Below, piece by piece: positions 1 through 9,960 of a DNA stretch of 64,000 nucleotides. A program made the position numbers and the translations under genes. Under the pieces are notes generated by a model. It was not told the origin of the DNA. It saw only the letters and a program-made list of their open reading frames with translations, and made no database searches. The stretch comes from Mycobacterium sp. WUMAC-067. GTDB taxonomy: Bacteria; Actinomycetota; Actinomycetes; Mycobacteriales; Mycobacteriaceae. The DNA lies in assembly GCF_020217485.1 (NCBI RefSeq), contig NZ_JAEKMI010000011.1, forward strand, positions 92,502 to 156,501. The letters run 5' to 3'. Position 1 is the first letter of the stretch, and each line of letters starts with the position of its first letter.

Positions 1-497
1 GGTTCACCCAGACGACCCTGATTCCCAATATGGCTGCGGCGCTGACGTCCAACCTGGACGGCTTCGACCTGACCCGCGAGGTCATCCGGGTGTACGTCGA
101 AACCGTCGCGAACGAACCGGAGCCGTACCGCTTCGTGATGGCCAACAGTTCCGCCAGCAAGAGCAAGGTCATCGCCGACTCCGAGCGGATCATCGCCCGC
201 ATGCTCGCGGTGTTGATGCGCCGTCGCATGCAGCAGGCGGGCATGGACACCGGCGGCGCGGAGCCCTGGGCCTTCCTGATCGTCGGCGGCGTGCAGCTGG
301 CCACCCACTCCTGGATGTCCTATCCGCGGATGAGTCGCGACGAGCTGATCGACTACCTGACGATGCTGAGCTGGAATGCGCTGAAAGGGATCGTCGAGGT
401 CGGCGGATCGCTGGAAAAGTTCCGCGAAGAGCCGCACCCGTCGCCCATCGTCCCGCCCCGGGACCCCGACGACGGGCTCGGGCTCCCAGGCCTTTAA
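1..497 (+). CDS. TetR-family regulator, C-terminal part (5' end outside window)
   Basis: The reading frame is open from base 3 to the TAA at 495-497, so the true start lies before the window. The visible residues are helical and match the ligand-binding half of TetR regulators; no helix-turn-helix is seen because that part is missing. Its position directly before pcaA, on the same strand, matches the M. tuberculosis Rv0472c/Rv0471c region on the far side of pcaA. The first internal ATG (base 30) should not be taken as the start, because coding sequence continues upstream of it. The family call is fairly sure; ligand and targets are unknown. Confidence 0.75.
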   Translation, partial: FTQTTLIPNMAAALTSNLDGFDLTREVIRVYVETVANEPEPYRFVMANSSASKSKVIADSERIIARMLAVLMRRRMQQAGMDTGGAEPWAFLIVGGVQLATHSWMSYPRMSRDELIDYLTMLSWNALKGIVEVGGSLEKFREEPHPSPIVPPRDPDDGLGLPGL

Positions 498-504
498 GGC
501 CTGG
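486..504 (+). terminator. Palindrome over the stop codon of the TetR-like gene
   Basis: CCAGGCCTT and AAGGCCTGG form a 19-base perfect palindrome whose centre lies in the TAA stop codon. A second GC-rich stem (about 505-520) followed by GTTTTC comes directly after. Together they could end transcription before pcaA. There is no long T run, so this is a weak call. Confidence 0.35.
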
Positions 505-681
505 CGGCGCCGCCGGCGGTTTTCGGAATCGCGCCCGCTTATGTGAGGCTGGCACGCGCCCCGGGGTCTACGACTTCATCAGATTCAGGCGCTAGCATGC
601 AGGAGAGCGTCGGGGGACGAAGCGGGGTATCTGTTCGGCCGTTCGGCCCTGCCCCCCGCAACAAGAAAGGCCCATGACGAC

Positions 682-1545
682 ATGTCTGTGCAGCTCACGC
701 CGCATTTCGGAAACGTGCAAGCCCATTATGACTTGTCTGACGATTTCTTCCGCCTGTTCCTGGACCCCACCCAGACCTACAGCTGCGCCTACTTCGAACG
801 CGACGACATGACCCTGGAAGAGGCGCAGCTCGCCAAGATCGATCTGGCGCTGGGCAAGCTGAAGCTCGAGCCCGGGATGACGCTGCTGGACATCGGTTGT
901 GGCTGGGGTGCCACCATGCGGCGGGCCATCGAGCGCTACGACGTCAACGTCGTGGGCCTGACGCTGTCGGAGAACCAGGCCGAGCACGTGCAGAAGTCCT
1001 TCGACCAGATGGACACCACCCGCACCCGTCGGGTGCTGCTGGAGGGCTGGGAGAAGTTCCACGAGCCGGTGGACCGCATCGTCTCGATCGGCGCGTTCGA
1101 GCACTTCGGCCGCCAGCGCTACGGGCGCTTCTTCAAGATGGCCTACAACGCGCTGCCGCCCGGCGGAATCATGTTGCTGCACACCATCGTTCGGCCGTCC
1201 TTCAAGGATGCGCGGGCGAAGGGTCTGAACCTGACCCGCGAGATCGTCGAGTTCTCGAAATTCATCCTGGCCGAGATTTTCCCGGGGGGCTGGCTCCCGA
1301 CGCCGCAGACCGTCGGCGAGTACGGGGTCACCGTGGGCTTCGAGCTCACCCGCGTCCAGTCGCTGCGGCTGCACTACGCGAGGACGCTGGACCTGTGGGC
1401 CGCGGCGCTCGAGGCGAATCGGGAGCAGGCGCTCGCCATCCAGTCCCAAGAGGTTTACGACCGGTATATGAAGTACCTGACCGGCTGCGCCGAGCTGTTC
1501 CGCGACGGGTACACCGACGTCAATCAGTTCACGATGGAGAAGTAA
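682..1545 (+). CDS. pcaA: Mycolic acid cyclopropane synthase PcaA
   Basis: SAM-dependent methyltransferase that forms the proximal cis-cyclopropane ring of alpha-mycolic acids, which in M. tuberculosis is needed for cording and persistence. The 287 residues match the family length. The SAM-binding motif LDIGCGWG lies at residues 69-76, and the N-terminal segment MSVQLTPHFGNVQAHYDL is essentially identical to PcaA, as I recall it. The ATG at 682 has a purine-rich stretch (AGAAAGG) 11 bases upstream. It converges on umaA with a strong hairpin between the two, the same arrangement as in M. tuberculosis. Identification is by close similarity, not just family. Confidence 0.96.
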   Translation: MSVQLTPHFGNVQAHYDLSDDFFRLFLDPTQTYSCAYFERDDMTLEEAQLAKIDLALGKLKLEPGMTLLDIGCGWGATMRRAIERYDVNVVGLTLSENQAEHVQKSFDQMDTTRTRRVLLEGWEKFHEPVDRIVSIGAFEHFGRQRYGRFFKMAYNALPPGGIMLLHTIVRPSFKDARAKGLNLTREIVEFSKFILAEIFPGGWLPTPQTVGEYGVTVGFELTRVQSLRLHYARTLDLWAAALEANREQALAIQSQEVYDRYMKYLTGCAELFRDGYTDVNQFTMEK

Positions 1546-1564
1546 CCCGATCGACGGAAACAAT

Positions 1565-1594
1565 CAGCCCCGAACGGATCGCCGTTCGGGGCTG
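1565..1594. terminator. Bidirectional hairpin between pcaA and umaA
   Basis: CAGCCCCGAACG and CGTTCGGGGCTG are perfect 12-base arms separated by a 6-base loop. The hairpin lies 19 bases after the pcaA stop and 11 bases after the umaA stop, so it can serve both converging genes. It has no T tract, as is common for mycobacterial hairpin terminators. Confidence 0.7.
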
Positions 1595-1605
1595 ACTCGA
1601 CTGTC

Positions 1606-2487
<882 letters not shown>

Positions 2488-2563
2488 CTATTCAACGCGA
2501 GCATATTAGCCGACGGTTAGCAGCAGGCAGTGTCAGCCACCTCGCGGTATGCCATCGGATCGG

Positions 2564-3427
2564 TCAGTACCGGTAAAAGCCCTGACCCGTTTTCTTGCCC
2601 AGCCGGCCGGCCTCCACCATCCGCAGCAACAGCGGCGGCGGCCCATAGTGCGGCTCCTTGAACTCCTCGAACATCTTGTCGGCGATCAGTTTCAAGGTGT
2701 CCAGGCCGACCAGGTCGGACAGGCGCAACGGGCCCATCGGGTGTGACAGTCCGGCCACCACGGCTTTGTCCACGTCTTCGACGGTGGCGAAGCCAGCCTC
2801 CACCATACGGATCGCCGATAGCAGGTACGGCACCAGCAAGGCGTTCACCACGAATCCCGACCGATCCGAGCAGCGCACCACCTGCTTGCCCAGGACCGCG
2901 CTCGCGAATTCCTCGGTGCGGGCGGCGGCGGCTTCGTCGGTGACCAGCGTGCTGACCAGCTCGACCAGCGGCAGCACCGGGACCGGGTTGAAGAAGTGCA
3001 GACCCAGCACGCGTTGCGGGTTCTTGGTGGCCGCGGCGATCTTCATGATCGGGATACTCGAGGTGTTGGATGCCAGCACCGCGTCGGGATCGGTGATCAC
3101 CCGGTCGAGTTCGGCGAACACCTGCGCCTTGACGGCGTCGTCTTCGATGATCGCTTCGATGACCAGTTGACGGTCGGCGAGGTCCTTCAGGTCTGTGGTG
3201 AAGGTGAGCTTGCTCAGCGCGCGGTCGCGTTCGCGCTCGGTGACCTTGCCGGCGCTGACGCCGCGCTCGAGCGACTTGACGATGCGGTTGCGTCCCGCCG
3301 TGATGAGGGCCTCGGTGGTCTCGAACACCGTCACGTCGACGTCGGCGCGGACCGAGACCTCGGCGATGCCGGACCCCATCTGGCCGGCCCCGACTACCCC
3401 TACTCGCTGAATCGCTGCGTCACTCAC
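2564..3427 (-). CDS. fadB2: 3-hydroxybutyryl-CoA dehydrogenase FadB2
   Basis: NAD(P)-dependent oxidation of 3-hydroxyacyl-CoA in fatty-acid breakdown. The Rossmann motif GVVGAGQMGSGIAEV is at residues 9-23, and HFFNPVPVLPLVE is the conserved catalytic-His segment of 3-hydroxyacyl-CoA dehydrogenases. The frame is open to 3475, but I chose the GTG at 3427 because the protein then begins VSDAAIQRVGVVGAG, matching FadB2, with CGGAGAGA just upstream. It lies downstream of icl1 on the same strand. A long hairpin and a tandem repeat separate the two, so co-transcription may be partial. Confidence 0.93.
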   Translation of the reverse strand: MSDAAIQRVGVVGAGQMGSGIAEVSVRADVDVTVFETTEALITAGRNRIVKSLERGVSAGKVTERERDRALSKLTFTTDLKDLADRQLVIEAIIEDDAVKAQVFAELDRVITDPDAVLASNTSSIPIMKIAAATKNPQRVLGLHFFNPVPVLPLVELVSTLVTDEAAAARTEEFASAVLGKQVVRCSDRSGFVVNALLVPYLLSAIRMVEAGFATVEDVDKAVVAGLSHPMGPLRLSDLVGLDTLKLIADKMFEEFKEPHYGPPPLLLRMVEAGRLGKKTGQGFYRY

Positions 3428-3475
3428 TGAATTCTCTCCGGTTCTCTGCGGTGAACGTATCGCATTGCACCGCAA

Positions 3476-3509
3476 TAGGCCCCGCCCAGGATTGGCTGGG
3501 CGGGGCCTA
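3476..3509 (-). terminator. Hairpin between icl1 and fadB2
   Basis: TAGGCCCCGCCCAG pairs with CTGGGCGGGGCCTA, a perfect 14-base stem with a 6-base loop. It lies 48 bases upstream of the fadB2 start and more than 200 bases after the icl1 stop. It probably ends or attenuates icl1 transcription; no T tract follows on the minus strand. Confidence 0.6.
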
Positions 3510-3603
3510 CGCTACTTCATCTCATTCTCGCTGCGACGAGCGTGTACTCAGCGCGAAAATTCGGCCGAATTCTCGCCACAGGTGCACGCTCGGCGCGCTT
3601 GCG

Positions 3604-3731
3604 GCCGCTCGTCCTCAGTGACTCGAGCCGTCGGTTTCACTTCGTCCTCGCGGCATGCGCCGCTCGTCCTCAGTGACTCGAGCCGTCGGTTTCACTTCGT
3701 CCTCGCGGCATGCGCCGCTCGTCCTCAGTGA
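3604..3731. repeat. 55-bp tandem repeat overlapping the icl1 stop
   Basis: A 55-base unit starts at about 3604, repeats exactly at 3659, and a third, partial copy runs from 3714 to 3731. The anchor CGCTCGTCCTCAGTGA occurs at 3606, 3661 and 3716. The icl1 stop codon (3725-3727) lies inside the third copy. Unit length and overlap with a stop codon recall the mycobacterial interspersed repetitive units used for strain typing. That kinship is inference. Confidence 0.85.
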
Positions 3732-5011
3732 AACTGGCCCTCTTCGGTGGAGCCGGTCAGCGCGGTGGTCGACGAGGTCGGGTCGACCGTGGTGGCGATG
3801 CGGTCGAAGTAACCGGCACCCACCTCGCGCTGGTGCTTGGTCGCGGTGTAGCCACGCTCCTCGGCGGCGAACTCGCGCTCCTGCAGCTCGACGTAGGCGC
3901 TCATCTGGTTGCGGGCGTAGCCGTAGGCCAGATCGAACATCGAGTAGTTCAGGGCGTGGAAGCCGGCCAGCGTGATGAACTGGAACTTGAATCCCATTGC
4001 GCCGAGCTCCTTTTGGAACTTCGCGATGGTGGAGTCGTCAAGGTGCTTCTTCCAGTTGAACGACGGCGAGCAGTTGTAGGCCAGCATCTGGTCGGGGAAC
4101 TCGGACTTGACGCCCTCGGCGAACTTGGCGGCCAGCTCGAGATCCGGAGTACCGGTCTCCATCCAGATCAGGTCGGAGTACGGCGCATACGCCTTGGCCC
4201 GCGCGATGCAGGGCTCCAGGCCGTTGCGGACCCGGTAGAAGCCCTCCTTGGTGCGCTCACCGGTGATGAACGGCTGGTCGCGCTCGTCGACGTCGGAGGT
4301 GATCAGCGTGGCCGCCTCGGCGTCGGTCCGGGCGATGACGACGGTCGGAACGTCGCACACGTCGGCGGCCAGTCGGGCCGAGGTCAGGGTGCGGATGTGC
4401 TGCTGGGTCGGGATCAGCACCTTGCCGCCCAGGTGACCACACTTCTTCTCCGAAGCCAGCTGGTCCTCCCAGTGCGAGCCCGCGACACCGGCCGCGATCA
4501 TGGCCTTCTGCAGCTCGTAGACGTTGAGCGCGCCACCGAAACCGGCCTCACCGTCGGCGACGATGGGCGCCAGCCAGTTCTTCACCGAGGTGTCGCCCTC
4601 GACCTTGGCGATCTCGTCGGCGCGCAGCAGCGCGTTGTTGATCCGGCGGACCACCTGCGGCACCGAGTTGGCCGGGTAGAGGCTCTGGTCGGGGTAGGTG
4701 TGCCCGGACAGGTTCGCGTCACCGGCGACCTGCCAACCGGACAGGTAGATGGCCTTGAGGCCGGCACGCACCTGCTGGACGGCCATGTTGCCGGTCAGCG
4801 CGCCGAGGGCGTTGATGTATTCGAGATCGTGGAGCTGCTCCCACAGCACCTCGGCGCCGCGGCGGGCCAGGGTGGCCTCCTCGACGACGGTGCCCTGCAG
4901 GGCGACGACGTCCTTGGCGCTGTAGGTGCGGGTGACATCCTTCCACCGCGGGTTGGTGTCCCAGTCCTTCTGGATCTGTTCGGCGCTCTTGGGGGTGCCA
5001 ACGACAGACAT
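3725..5011 (-). CDS. icl1: Isocitrate lyase
   Basis: Cleaves isocitrate to glyoxylate and succinate, the first step of the glyoxylate shunt, and acts as 2-methylisocitrate lyase in mycobacteria, so it supports growth on fatty acids and propionyl-CoA. It has 428 residues, the length of the prokaryotic Icl1. The catalytic signature KKCGH is at residues 189-193 with the nucleophile Cys191. The start at 5011 gives [14 protein letters not shown], the usual N-terminus. Upstream are several TTGCNAA-like sites fitting control by RamB, whose gene is nearby. The 3' end runs into a tandem repeat. Confidence 0.97.
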   Translation of the reverse strand: MSVVGTPKSAEQIQKDWDTNPRWKDVTRTYSAKDVVALQGTVVEEATLARRGAEVLWEQLHDLEYINALGALTGNMAVQQVRAGLKAIYLSGWQVAGDANLSGHTYPDQSLYPANSVPQVVRRINNALLRADEIAKVEGDTSVKNWLAPIVADGEAGFGGALNVYELQKAMIAAGVAGSHWEDQLASEKKCGHLGGKVLIPTQQHIRTLTSARLAADVCDVPTVVIARTDAEAATLITSDVDERDQPFITGERTKEGFYRVRNGLEPCIARAKAYAPYSDLIWMETGTPDLELAAKFAEGVKSEFPDQMLAYNCSPSFNWKKHLDDSTIAKFQKELGAMGFKFQFITLAGFHALNYSMFDLAYGYARNQMSAYVELQEREFAAEERGYTATKHQREVGAGYFDRIATTVDPTSSTTALTGSTEEGQFH

Positions 5012-5044
5012 TGGGCATGCTCCTTCACGATCTTCACTACTGAG

Positions 5045-5197
5045 TTGCTGAACGCCTCACCGGCGGTAGCTAGTGGCTCAACTTCACTGGTGTGCTAACT
5101 CGAAGATGGCACAGCTCAAGGGGGGCGGTCCACCCGTTTAAGTTGCCAATTTCAGTAACGGGAACGCGTGAATTTGCGAAGCTTGCTAAGTTGCTAA
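5045..5197 (-). promoter_or_regulatory. icl1 upstream region with repeated TTGCNAA-like half-sites
   Basis: The gap between icl1 and the thioesterase gene contains TTGCTGAA (5045-5052), TTGCCAA (5143-5149), TTGCGAA (5174-5180), TTGCTAA (5183-5189) and TTGCTAA (5191-5197). These resemble the TTTGCAAA-type core bound by RamB regulators in actinobacteria. RamB of M. tuberculosis is known to act on icl1. That these are its binding sites here is inference from sequence and context. Confidence 0.5.
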
Positions 5198-5280
5198 CTA
5201 ACTTAACCGTTTCAGAAGCTACCCGTCAGTAACCCCAAAGCCGCAGGTCACCGCGCAATTTAACCGGGACGCTTGTCCCG

Positions 5281-6078
5281 TTAGCGAGCAAAGATCGCGG
5301 CGACGGCTTTCGTCTCGTCGCCGACGGCGTATGTGAGCGTTGTAACAGCGCGATCGGCCAGGCCGGGACCGAATTGCTCGGTGGATCCGGCGGGGTGAAC
5401 GTGCGAAATGATCTCCAGCTTGTCGCCGAGCGCCACCGGCGCCTCGTGCTCGATTGTGATGCGCAACGGCGCCCGCATCAGCTCGGTGTGCGAGGCCAGG
5501 TAGTCCTCGACGACGCTCCAGTACACCGAGTTGTTCATGTGGTCGAACAAGTCGATGTCGGTGACGCGGACGGGAAACTCGTGGATCTCGGTCGCGTCGT
5601 CCCGGCCGCCCGGCTTCAGATAGGACCTCCACCGCAACCGATCCACCGACGTCGTCTTGTGCAGGCCCGCCAGGAAGTCGTCGGCGATGCGCGAGGGCAT
5701 CTGGGTTTCCCGGTTGATGTTGATCCAGAAGGCCTCGGACTCGATGAGCCCGCCGCTGCGCTTGCCGTCGATGCGGACCCGCATCTCGCACCACCGATTG
5801 GAGGTGCCCGAGCACCACCTGCGCATCCGCAGCATGTCGCTGAACTCGACCGGCCGGATCAGGTCGATCATGGTGCGCCGGACGATCCACAGCGGATGGG
5901 TCTCCTCGAAACCCATCTCGCGCAGCTGGTCCTGGCCGATGTCCTGGATGTGGCGGCACGCGGCGTCCAGCCGCAACCGGCCCGTGCGGTCGATATCGCC
6001 GACCCGCAACGGCCACTGGCGGTCGAAAACGTCAGGGTGACCGTCGGGCACCGGCATCAGTTGTTTATCCAGGCTCAC
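5281..6078 (-). CDS. Acyl-ACP thioesterase-like double-hotdog protein (Rv0466 family)
   Basis: Predicted fatty-acyl thioesterase with two hotdog domains, about residues 10-140 and 160-265. The second contains VTDIDLFDHMNNSVYWS, the D-x-x-x-H-x-N signature of FatA/FatB-type thioesterases. It matches M. tuberculosis Rv0466 closely along its length. I chose the GTG at 6078 (VSLDKQLMPVPDGHPD) because it aligns with the Rv0466 start; a GTG two codons earlier (6084) is also possible. It is divergent from ramB. Substrate chain length cannot be read from the sequence. Confidence 0.88.
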   Translation of the reverse strand: MSLDKQLMPVPDGHPDVFDRQWPLRVGDIDRTGRLRLDAACRHIQDIGQDQLREMGFEETHPLWIVRRTMIDLIRPVEFSDMLRMRRWCSGTSNRWCEMRVRIDGKRSGGLIESEAFWININRETQMPSRIADDFLAGLHKTTSVDRLRWRSYLKPGGRDDATEIHEFPVRVTDIDLFDHMNNSVYWSVVEDYLASHTELMRAPLRITIEHEAPVALGDKLEIISHVHPAGSTEQFGPGLADRAVTTLTYAVGDETKAVAAIFAR

Positions 6079-6248
6079 GGCCACACTCCCCGCTGTTCCC
6101 CGTTTATTCCTCGGGGTTACCCCAGGTTAAGGCCCAGGGTCCCGGTCGAATAATGCCAACGAGGCGCGGCGAACACCAATCGCGACGCGCCAGGCCGGCT
6201 GCCAACTCTGCGAACCATGTCTTCACAAGGCCCGGTAACCTCGGTGAA

Positions 6249-7664
6249 GTGTCCAAGACGTTCGTCGGCTCGCGGGTCCGCCAGCTGCGCAACGAGCGCG
6301 GGTTTTCCCAGGCCGCGCTGGCTCAGATGCTGGAGATTTCCCCCAGCTACCTCAATCAGATCGAGCATGACGTTCGCCCGCTGACGGTGGCCGTGCTGCT
6401 GCGCATCAGCGAGGTGTTCGGGGTGGACGCCACGTTCTTCTCGTCGCAGGACGACACCCGGCTGGTCGCCGAGCTGCGCGAGGTCACCATGGACCGGGAC
6501 CTGGACATCGACGTCGACCCGACCGAGGTCGCCGAGATGGTCAGCGCTCATCCCGGGTTGGCGCGGGCGGTGGTCAACCTGCACCGCCGCTACCGGATCA
6601 CCACGGCGCAGCTGGCGGCCGCCACCGAGGAGCGGTACTCCGACGGCAGCGGCAGCGGGTCGATCACCATGCCGCACGAGGAAGTGCGCGACTACTTCTA
6701 CCAACGGCAGAACTACCTGCACGAGCTGGACACCGCCGCCGAGGACCTCACCATCAAAATGCGGTTGCACCACGGCGATCTGGCCCGGGAGTTGACCCGC
6801 CGGCTCACCGAGGTACACGGGGTGCACATCAACCGGCGCATCGATCTCGGCGACACCGTGCTGCACCGCTACGACCCCGCCACCAAGACCCTGGAAATCA
6901 GCAACCACCTCTCGCTGGGGCAGCAGGTGTTCAAGATGGCCGCCGAACTGGCCTATCTCGAGTTCGGTGATCTGATCGATGACCTGGTCGCGCAGGGCAA
7001 GTTCACCAGCGACGAGTCGCACACGCTGGCCCGGCTCGGTCTGGCCAACTACTTCGCCGCGGCCGCCGTGCTCCCCTACCGCCAATTCCACGACGTCGCA
7101 GAGAATTTCCGCTATGACGTCGAGCGGTTGTCCTCGTTCTACTCGATCAGCTACGAGACCATCGCGCACCGGCTCTCGACGATGCAGCGCCCGTCAATGC
7201 GCGGGGTGCCGTTCTCGTTCGTCCGGGTCGACCGCGCCGGAAACATGTCAAAACGCCAGTCCGCCACCGGTTTTCACTTCTCCTCCAGCGGCGGCACCTG
7301 CCCGCTGTGGAACGTCTACGAGACGTTCGCCAACCCGGGCAAGATCCTGGTCCAGATCGCCCAGATGCCCGACGGCCGCAACTATATGTGGGTGGCCCGC
7401 ACCGTGGAACGCCGCGCGGCCCGGTATGGTCAGCCCGGTAAGACCTTCGCGATCGGCTTGGGCTGCGAGCTTCGCCACGCGCACCGGCTCGTCTACTCGG
7501 AAGGACTCGACTTGTCGGGGGAAATCTCCACACCGATCGGCGCGGGCTGCCGGGTCTGCGAACGCGACAACTGCCCGCAGCGCGCCTTCCCGGCGCTCGG
7601 ACGCGCGCTCGACCTCGACGAGCATCGCAGCACCGTGTCCCCTTACCTGGTGACGCAACCGTGA
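6249..7664 (+). CDS. ramB: Transcriptional regulator RamB (acetate/glyoxylate metabolism)
   Basis: XRE-type helix-turn-helix regulator controlling isocitrate lyase and acetate use. The N-terminal HTH (about residues 8-62: RVRQLRNERGFSQAALAQML) is followed by a long regulatory region and a C-terminal domain with a cysteine cluster, GCRVCERDNCPQRAFP, typical of the short-chain fatty-acyl regulator family. The open frame begins earlier (6153), but the GTG at 6249 gives VSKTFVGSRVRQLRN, matching RamB. 471 residues. The next gene starts within its stop (GTGA), so the two are co-translated. In M. tuberculosis RamB represses icl1 and itself. Confidence 0.95.
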   Translation: MSKTFVGSRVRQLRNERGFSQAALAQMLEISPSYLNQIEHDVRPLTVAVLLRISEVFGVDATFFSSQDDTRLVAELREVTMDRDLDIDVDPTEVAEMVSAHPGLARAVVNLHRRYRITTAQLAAATEERYSDGSGSGSITMPHEEVRDYFYQRQNYLHELDTAAEDLTIKMRLHHGDLARELTRRLTEVHGVHINRRIDLGDTVLHRYDPATKTLEISNHLSLGQQVFKMAAELAYLEFGDLIDDLVAQGKFTSDESHTLARLGLANYFAAAAVLPYRQFHDVAENFRYDVERLSSFYSISYETIAHRLSTMQRPSMRGVPFSFVRVDRAGNMSKRQSATGFHFSSSGGTCPLWNVYETFANPGKILVQIAQMPDGRNYMWVARTVERRAARYGQPGKTFAIGLGCELRHAHRLVYSEGLDLSGEISTPIGAGCRVCERDNCPQRAFPALGRALDLDEHRSTVSPYLVTQP

Positions 7665-8230
7665 GCCACCCACCCGCCGAGGGCCGCATCCCGCCGGGAC
7701 GATTCCGCCAACTGGGACCGATCAACTGGGTGATCGCGAAGCTGGGCGCGCGCACCGTGCGCGCCCCGGAGATGCACCTGTTCACCACCCTGGGCCAGCG
7801 CCAGTTGCTGTTCTGGACGTGGCTGGCCTACGGGGGCCGGCTGCTGCGCGGCAAGCTCCCGACCGTCGACACCGAGTTGGTGATCCTGCGGGTCGGGCAC
7901 CTGCGGGGGTGCGAATACGAACTGCAGCACCATCGCCGGATGGCGCGGGCGGCCGGGCTGGACGCGGACGTGCAGGCCGCGATCTTCGCGTGGCCCGAGC
8001 GGCTGGACCCGGTCGAGGGGCGCCTGACCGTGCGTCAGCAGGCGCTGCTGGCGGCGACGGACGAGTTCGTCAAGGACCGGGCCGTCACCGACGCCACCTG
8101 GCGCCAGCTGGCGACCCACCTGGATCGGCGGCAGCTCATCGAATTCTGCTTGCTGGCAAGCCAATACGACGGGCTCGCCGCGACAATGGCCACGCTCGAG
8201 ATTCCGTTGGACAATCCGCGCGAGCTATAG
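7661..8230 (+). CDS. Carboxymuconolactone decarboxylase-like protein (Rv0464c family)
   Basis: 189-residue alpha-helical protein of the CMD/AhpD-like superfamily. The family core is seen at ELVILRVGHLRGCEYELQHH (residues 72-91). The AhpD-type C-x-x-C pair is reduced to one cysteine (C-E-Y-E), so a peroxiredoxin-reductase role like that of AhpD is unlikely. It starts at GTG overlapping the ramB stop by four bases, which argues for one operon with ramB. Its 3' end overlaps the converging membrane-protein gene by six bases. The reaction is unknown. Confidence 0.8.
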   Translation: MSHPPAEGRIPPGRFRQLGPINWVIAKLGARTVRAPEMHLFTTLGQRQLLFWTWLAYGGRLLRGKLPTVDTELVILRVGHLRGCEYELQHHRRMARAAGLDADVQAAIFAWPERLDPVEGRLTVRQQALLAATDEFVKDRAVTDATWRQLATHLDRRQLIEFCLLASQYDGLAATMATLEIPLDNPREL

Positions 8231-8506
8231 GTAGACGTCGGCGAGGATAGCCAGCGTCAGGACCACGGGAAGCACCGGCAGCGCGAAGGCGAACGCGGCC
8301 CGGGCCCGCCTCCCGCGCCGGCGCTGCCAGACGCCCCAGATGCCGGCGCCGATTCCCAGCACCACCGATGCGAGCAGCACCAGCGGGCCCCACTGGCCCG
8401 CCGTCGCGTTGTCCCCGGTCGAAATGCCCAGCAACCACACGACATAACCGGTCGCCAGGCCACCGAGGGCGCCCGCGATCGTCTGAGGCGTGACGGTGCG
8501 AATCAT
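8225..8506 (-). CDS. Small conserved membrane protein (Rv0463 family)
   Basis: 93 residues with three likely membrane helices (about 10-28, 40-60, 71-92) and a basic loop RRRGRRAR between the second and third. It starts seven bases after the lpdC stop on the same strand, so it is probably translated from the lpdC message. The same pair, Rv0462-Rv0463, occurs in M. tuberculosis. No enzymatic motif is visible and its function is unknown. Confidence 0.8.
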   Translation of the reverse strand: MIRTVTPQTIAGALGGLATGYVVWLLGISTGDNATAGQWGPLVLLASVVLGIGAGIWGVWQRRRGRRARAAFAFALPVLPVVLTLAILADVYL

Positions 8507-8513
8507 GCGCGAC

Positions 8514-9911
8514 TCAGAAATTGATCATGTGTCCGGTCAGGCCGTGGAAGCATTCCTGCAGCGCCTCGGACATGGTCGGGTGGGTGTGCACGTTGCGGGC
8601 CAGCTCGGTGGCGGTCAGATCCCACTTCTGCGCCAGCGTCAGCTCCGGCAGCAGCTCGGAGACGTCGTGGCCCACCAGGTGTCCGCCCAGCAGCTCACCG
8701 TATTTGGAGTCGGCGATCAGCTTGACGAACCCGCTGGGGTCGCCCACACCGTGGGCCTTGGCGTTCGCGGTGAACGGGAACTTCGCCACCACCACGTCGT
8801 AGCCTTCGTCGCGGGCCTGCTCCTCGGTGAGGCCGAAGCTGGCGACGTTGGGCTGGCAGAACGTCGCGCGCGGCATCATCCGGTAGTCGCCGAGCGCCAA
8901 AGTCTCTGCGCCGGCGATGGTTTCGGCCGCCACCACGCCCTGGGCCTCGGCCACGTGGGCCAGCTGCAGCTTGCCGGTGACGTCGCCGATGGCGTAGATG
9001 TGCTCGATGTTGGTGCGCATGTAGTCGGTGATGCCGATGGCCTTGCGGTCGGTCAGCGCGACCCCGGCCGCCTCCAGGCCGAAGCCCTCGACGTTGGGCG
9101 CAAACCCGATGGCCTGCAACACCTTTGCGGCCTTGAGCTCTTGGGTGTTGCCGTCCTTGCTGACGACCACCGTCACCTCGGCACCGTTGTCGGAGATCGA
9201 CTCGACCTTGGTTCCGGTGAGGATCTTGACGCCCAGCTTCTTGAACTGCTTCTCGATTTCCTTGGACACCTCGGCGTCCTCGTTGGGCAGCGCGCGCGGC
9301 AGGAACTCCACGATGGTCACCTCGACGCCGTAGTTGCGCAGCACGTAGCCGAACTCCATGCCGATGGCGCCGGCGCCGGCGATGACAATCGACTCCGGCA
9401 GCTCGCGGGACAGGATCTGCTCTTCGTAGGTGACCACGTTGGCCGACAGCGAGGTGCCCGGAACCAGCCGGGTGCTGCTGCCGGTCGCGATGATGGCGTT
9501 GTCGAACGTGACGGTCTCGGTGCCGCCGTCGTTGAGCTCGACCGACATGGTGTTGGCGTCGGTGAACCGGCCGTAGCCGTGAATCTCGGTGATCTTGTTC
9601 TTTTTCATCAGGAAGTGCACGCCGGCGACGCGGCCCTCGGCCACTTTGCGGCTGCGGTCGAAGGCGACCCCGTAGTCGAAGGTCGCCTCGCCGCTGATGC
9701 CAAAGGTCTTGGCCTCTTTGGTGAAGATGTGCGCCAGCTCGGCATTGCGCAGCAGCGCCTTGGACGGAATGCAGCCGACGTTGAGGCAGACCCCACCCCA
9801 GTACTTCGGCTCGACAACCGCGGTGGAAAGCCCCAGTTGTGCGGCGCGAATGGCCGCGACATATCCGCCTGGACCGGCCCCGAGGACGACGACGTCATAG
9901 TGAGAAGTCAC
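8514..9911 (-). CDS. lpdC: Dihydrolipoamide dehydrogenase
   Basis: FAD-dependent E3 component that reoxidises lipoamide. In mycobacteria it serves pyruvate dehydrogenase, the branched-chain complex and the AhpD-linked peroxynitrite reductase. The FAD-binding motif [12 protein letters not shown] is at residues 9-20; the redox disulfide pair C42/C47 lies in [13 protein letters not shown]; the NAD motif [13 protein letters not shown] is in the middle; the C-terminal HTHPTMSEA carries the catalytic His. 465 residues, the expected length. It is followed directly by the small membrane protein. Confidence 0.97.
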   Translation of the reverse strand: MTSHYDVVVLGAGPGGYVAAIRAAQLGLSTAVVEPKYWGGVCLNVGCIPSKALLRNAELAHIFTKEAKTFGISGEATFDYGVAFDRSRKVAEGRVAGVHFLMKKNKITEIHGYGRFTDANTMSVELNDGGTETVTFDNAIIATGSSTRLVPGTSLSANVVTYEEQILSRELPESIVIAGAGAIGMEFGYVLRNYGVEVTIVEFLPRALPNEDAEVSKEIEKQFKKLGVKILTGTKVESISDNGAEVTVVVSKDGNTQELKAAKVLQAIGFAPNVEGFGLEAAGVALTDRKAIGITDYMRTNIEHIYAIGDVTGKLQLAHVAEAQGVVAAETIAGAETLALGDYRMMPRATFCQPNVASFGLTEEQARDEGYDVVVAKFPFTANAKAHGVGDPSGFVKLIADSKYGELLGGHLVGHDVSELLPELTLAQKWDLTATELARNVHTHPTMSEALQECFHGLTGHMINF

Positions 9912-9960
9912 GAGCCCACCCTAGTGGGCCAGGGCCCCTGGTGGCCGCCCGGGCGAGGCC

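Noticed and set aside
592..1563. A 323-residue minus-strand frame opposite pcaA, and similar long frames opposite most genes (for example 18119-19894, 29649-31166, 54088-56001)
   Set aside because: Composition is rich in Arg, Gly, His and Val and free of family motifs; they are codon-shadow frames of the real genes.
3604..3731. Possible CRISPR array
   Set aside because: The repeats are directly adjacent with no unique spacers, and no cas genes are nearby. It is a tandem repeat.
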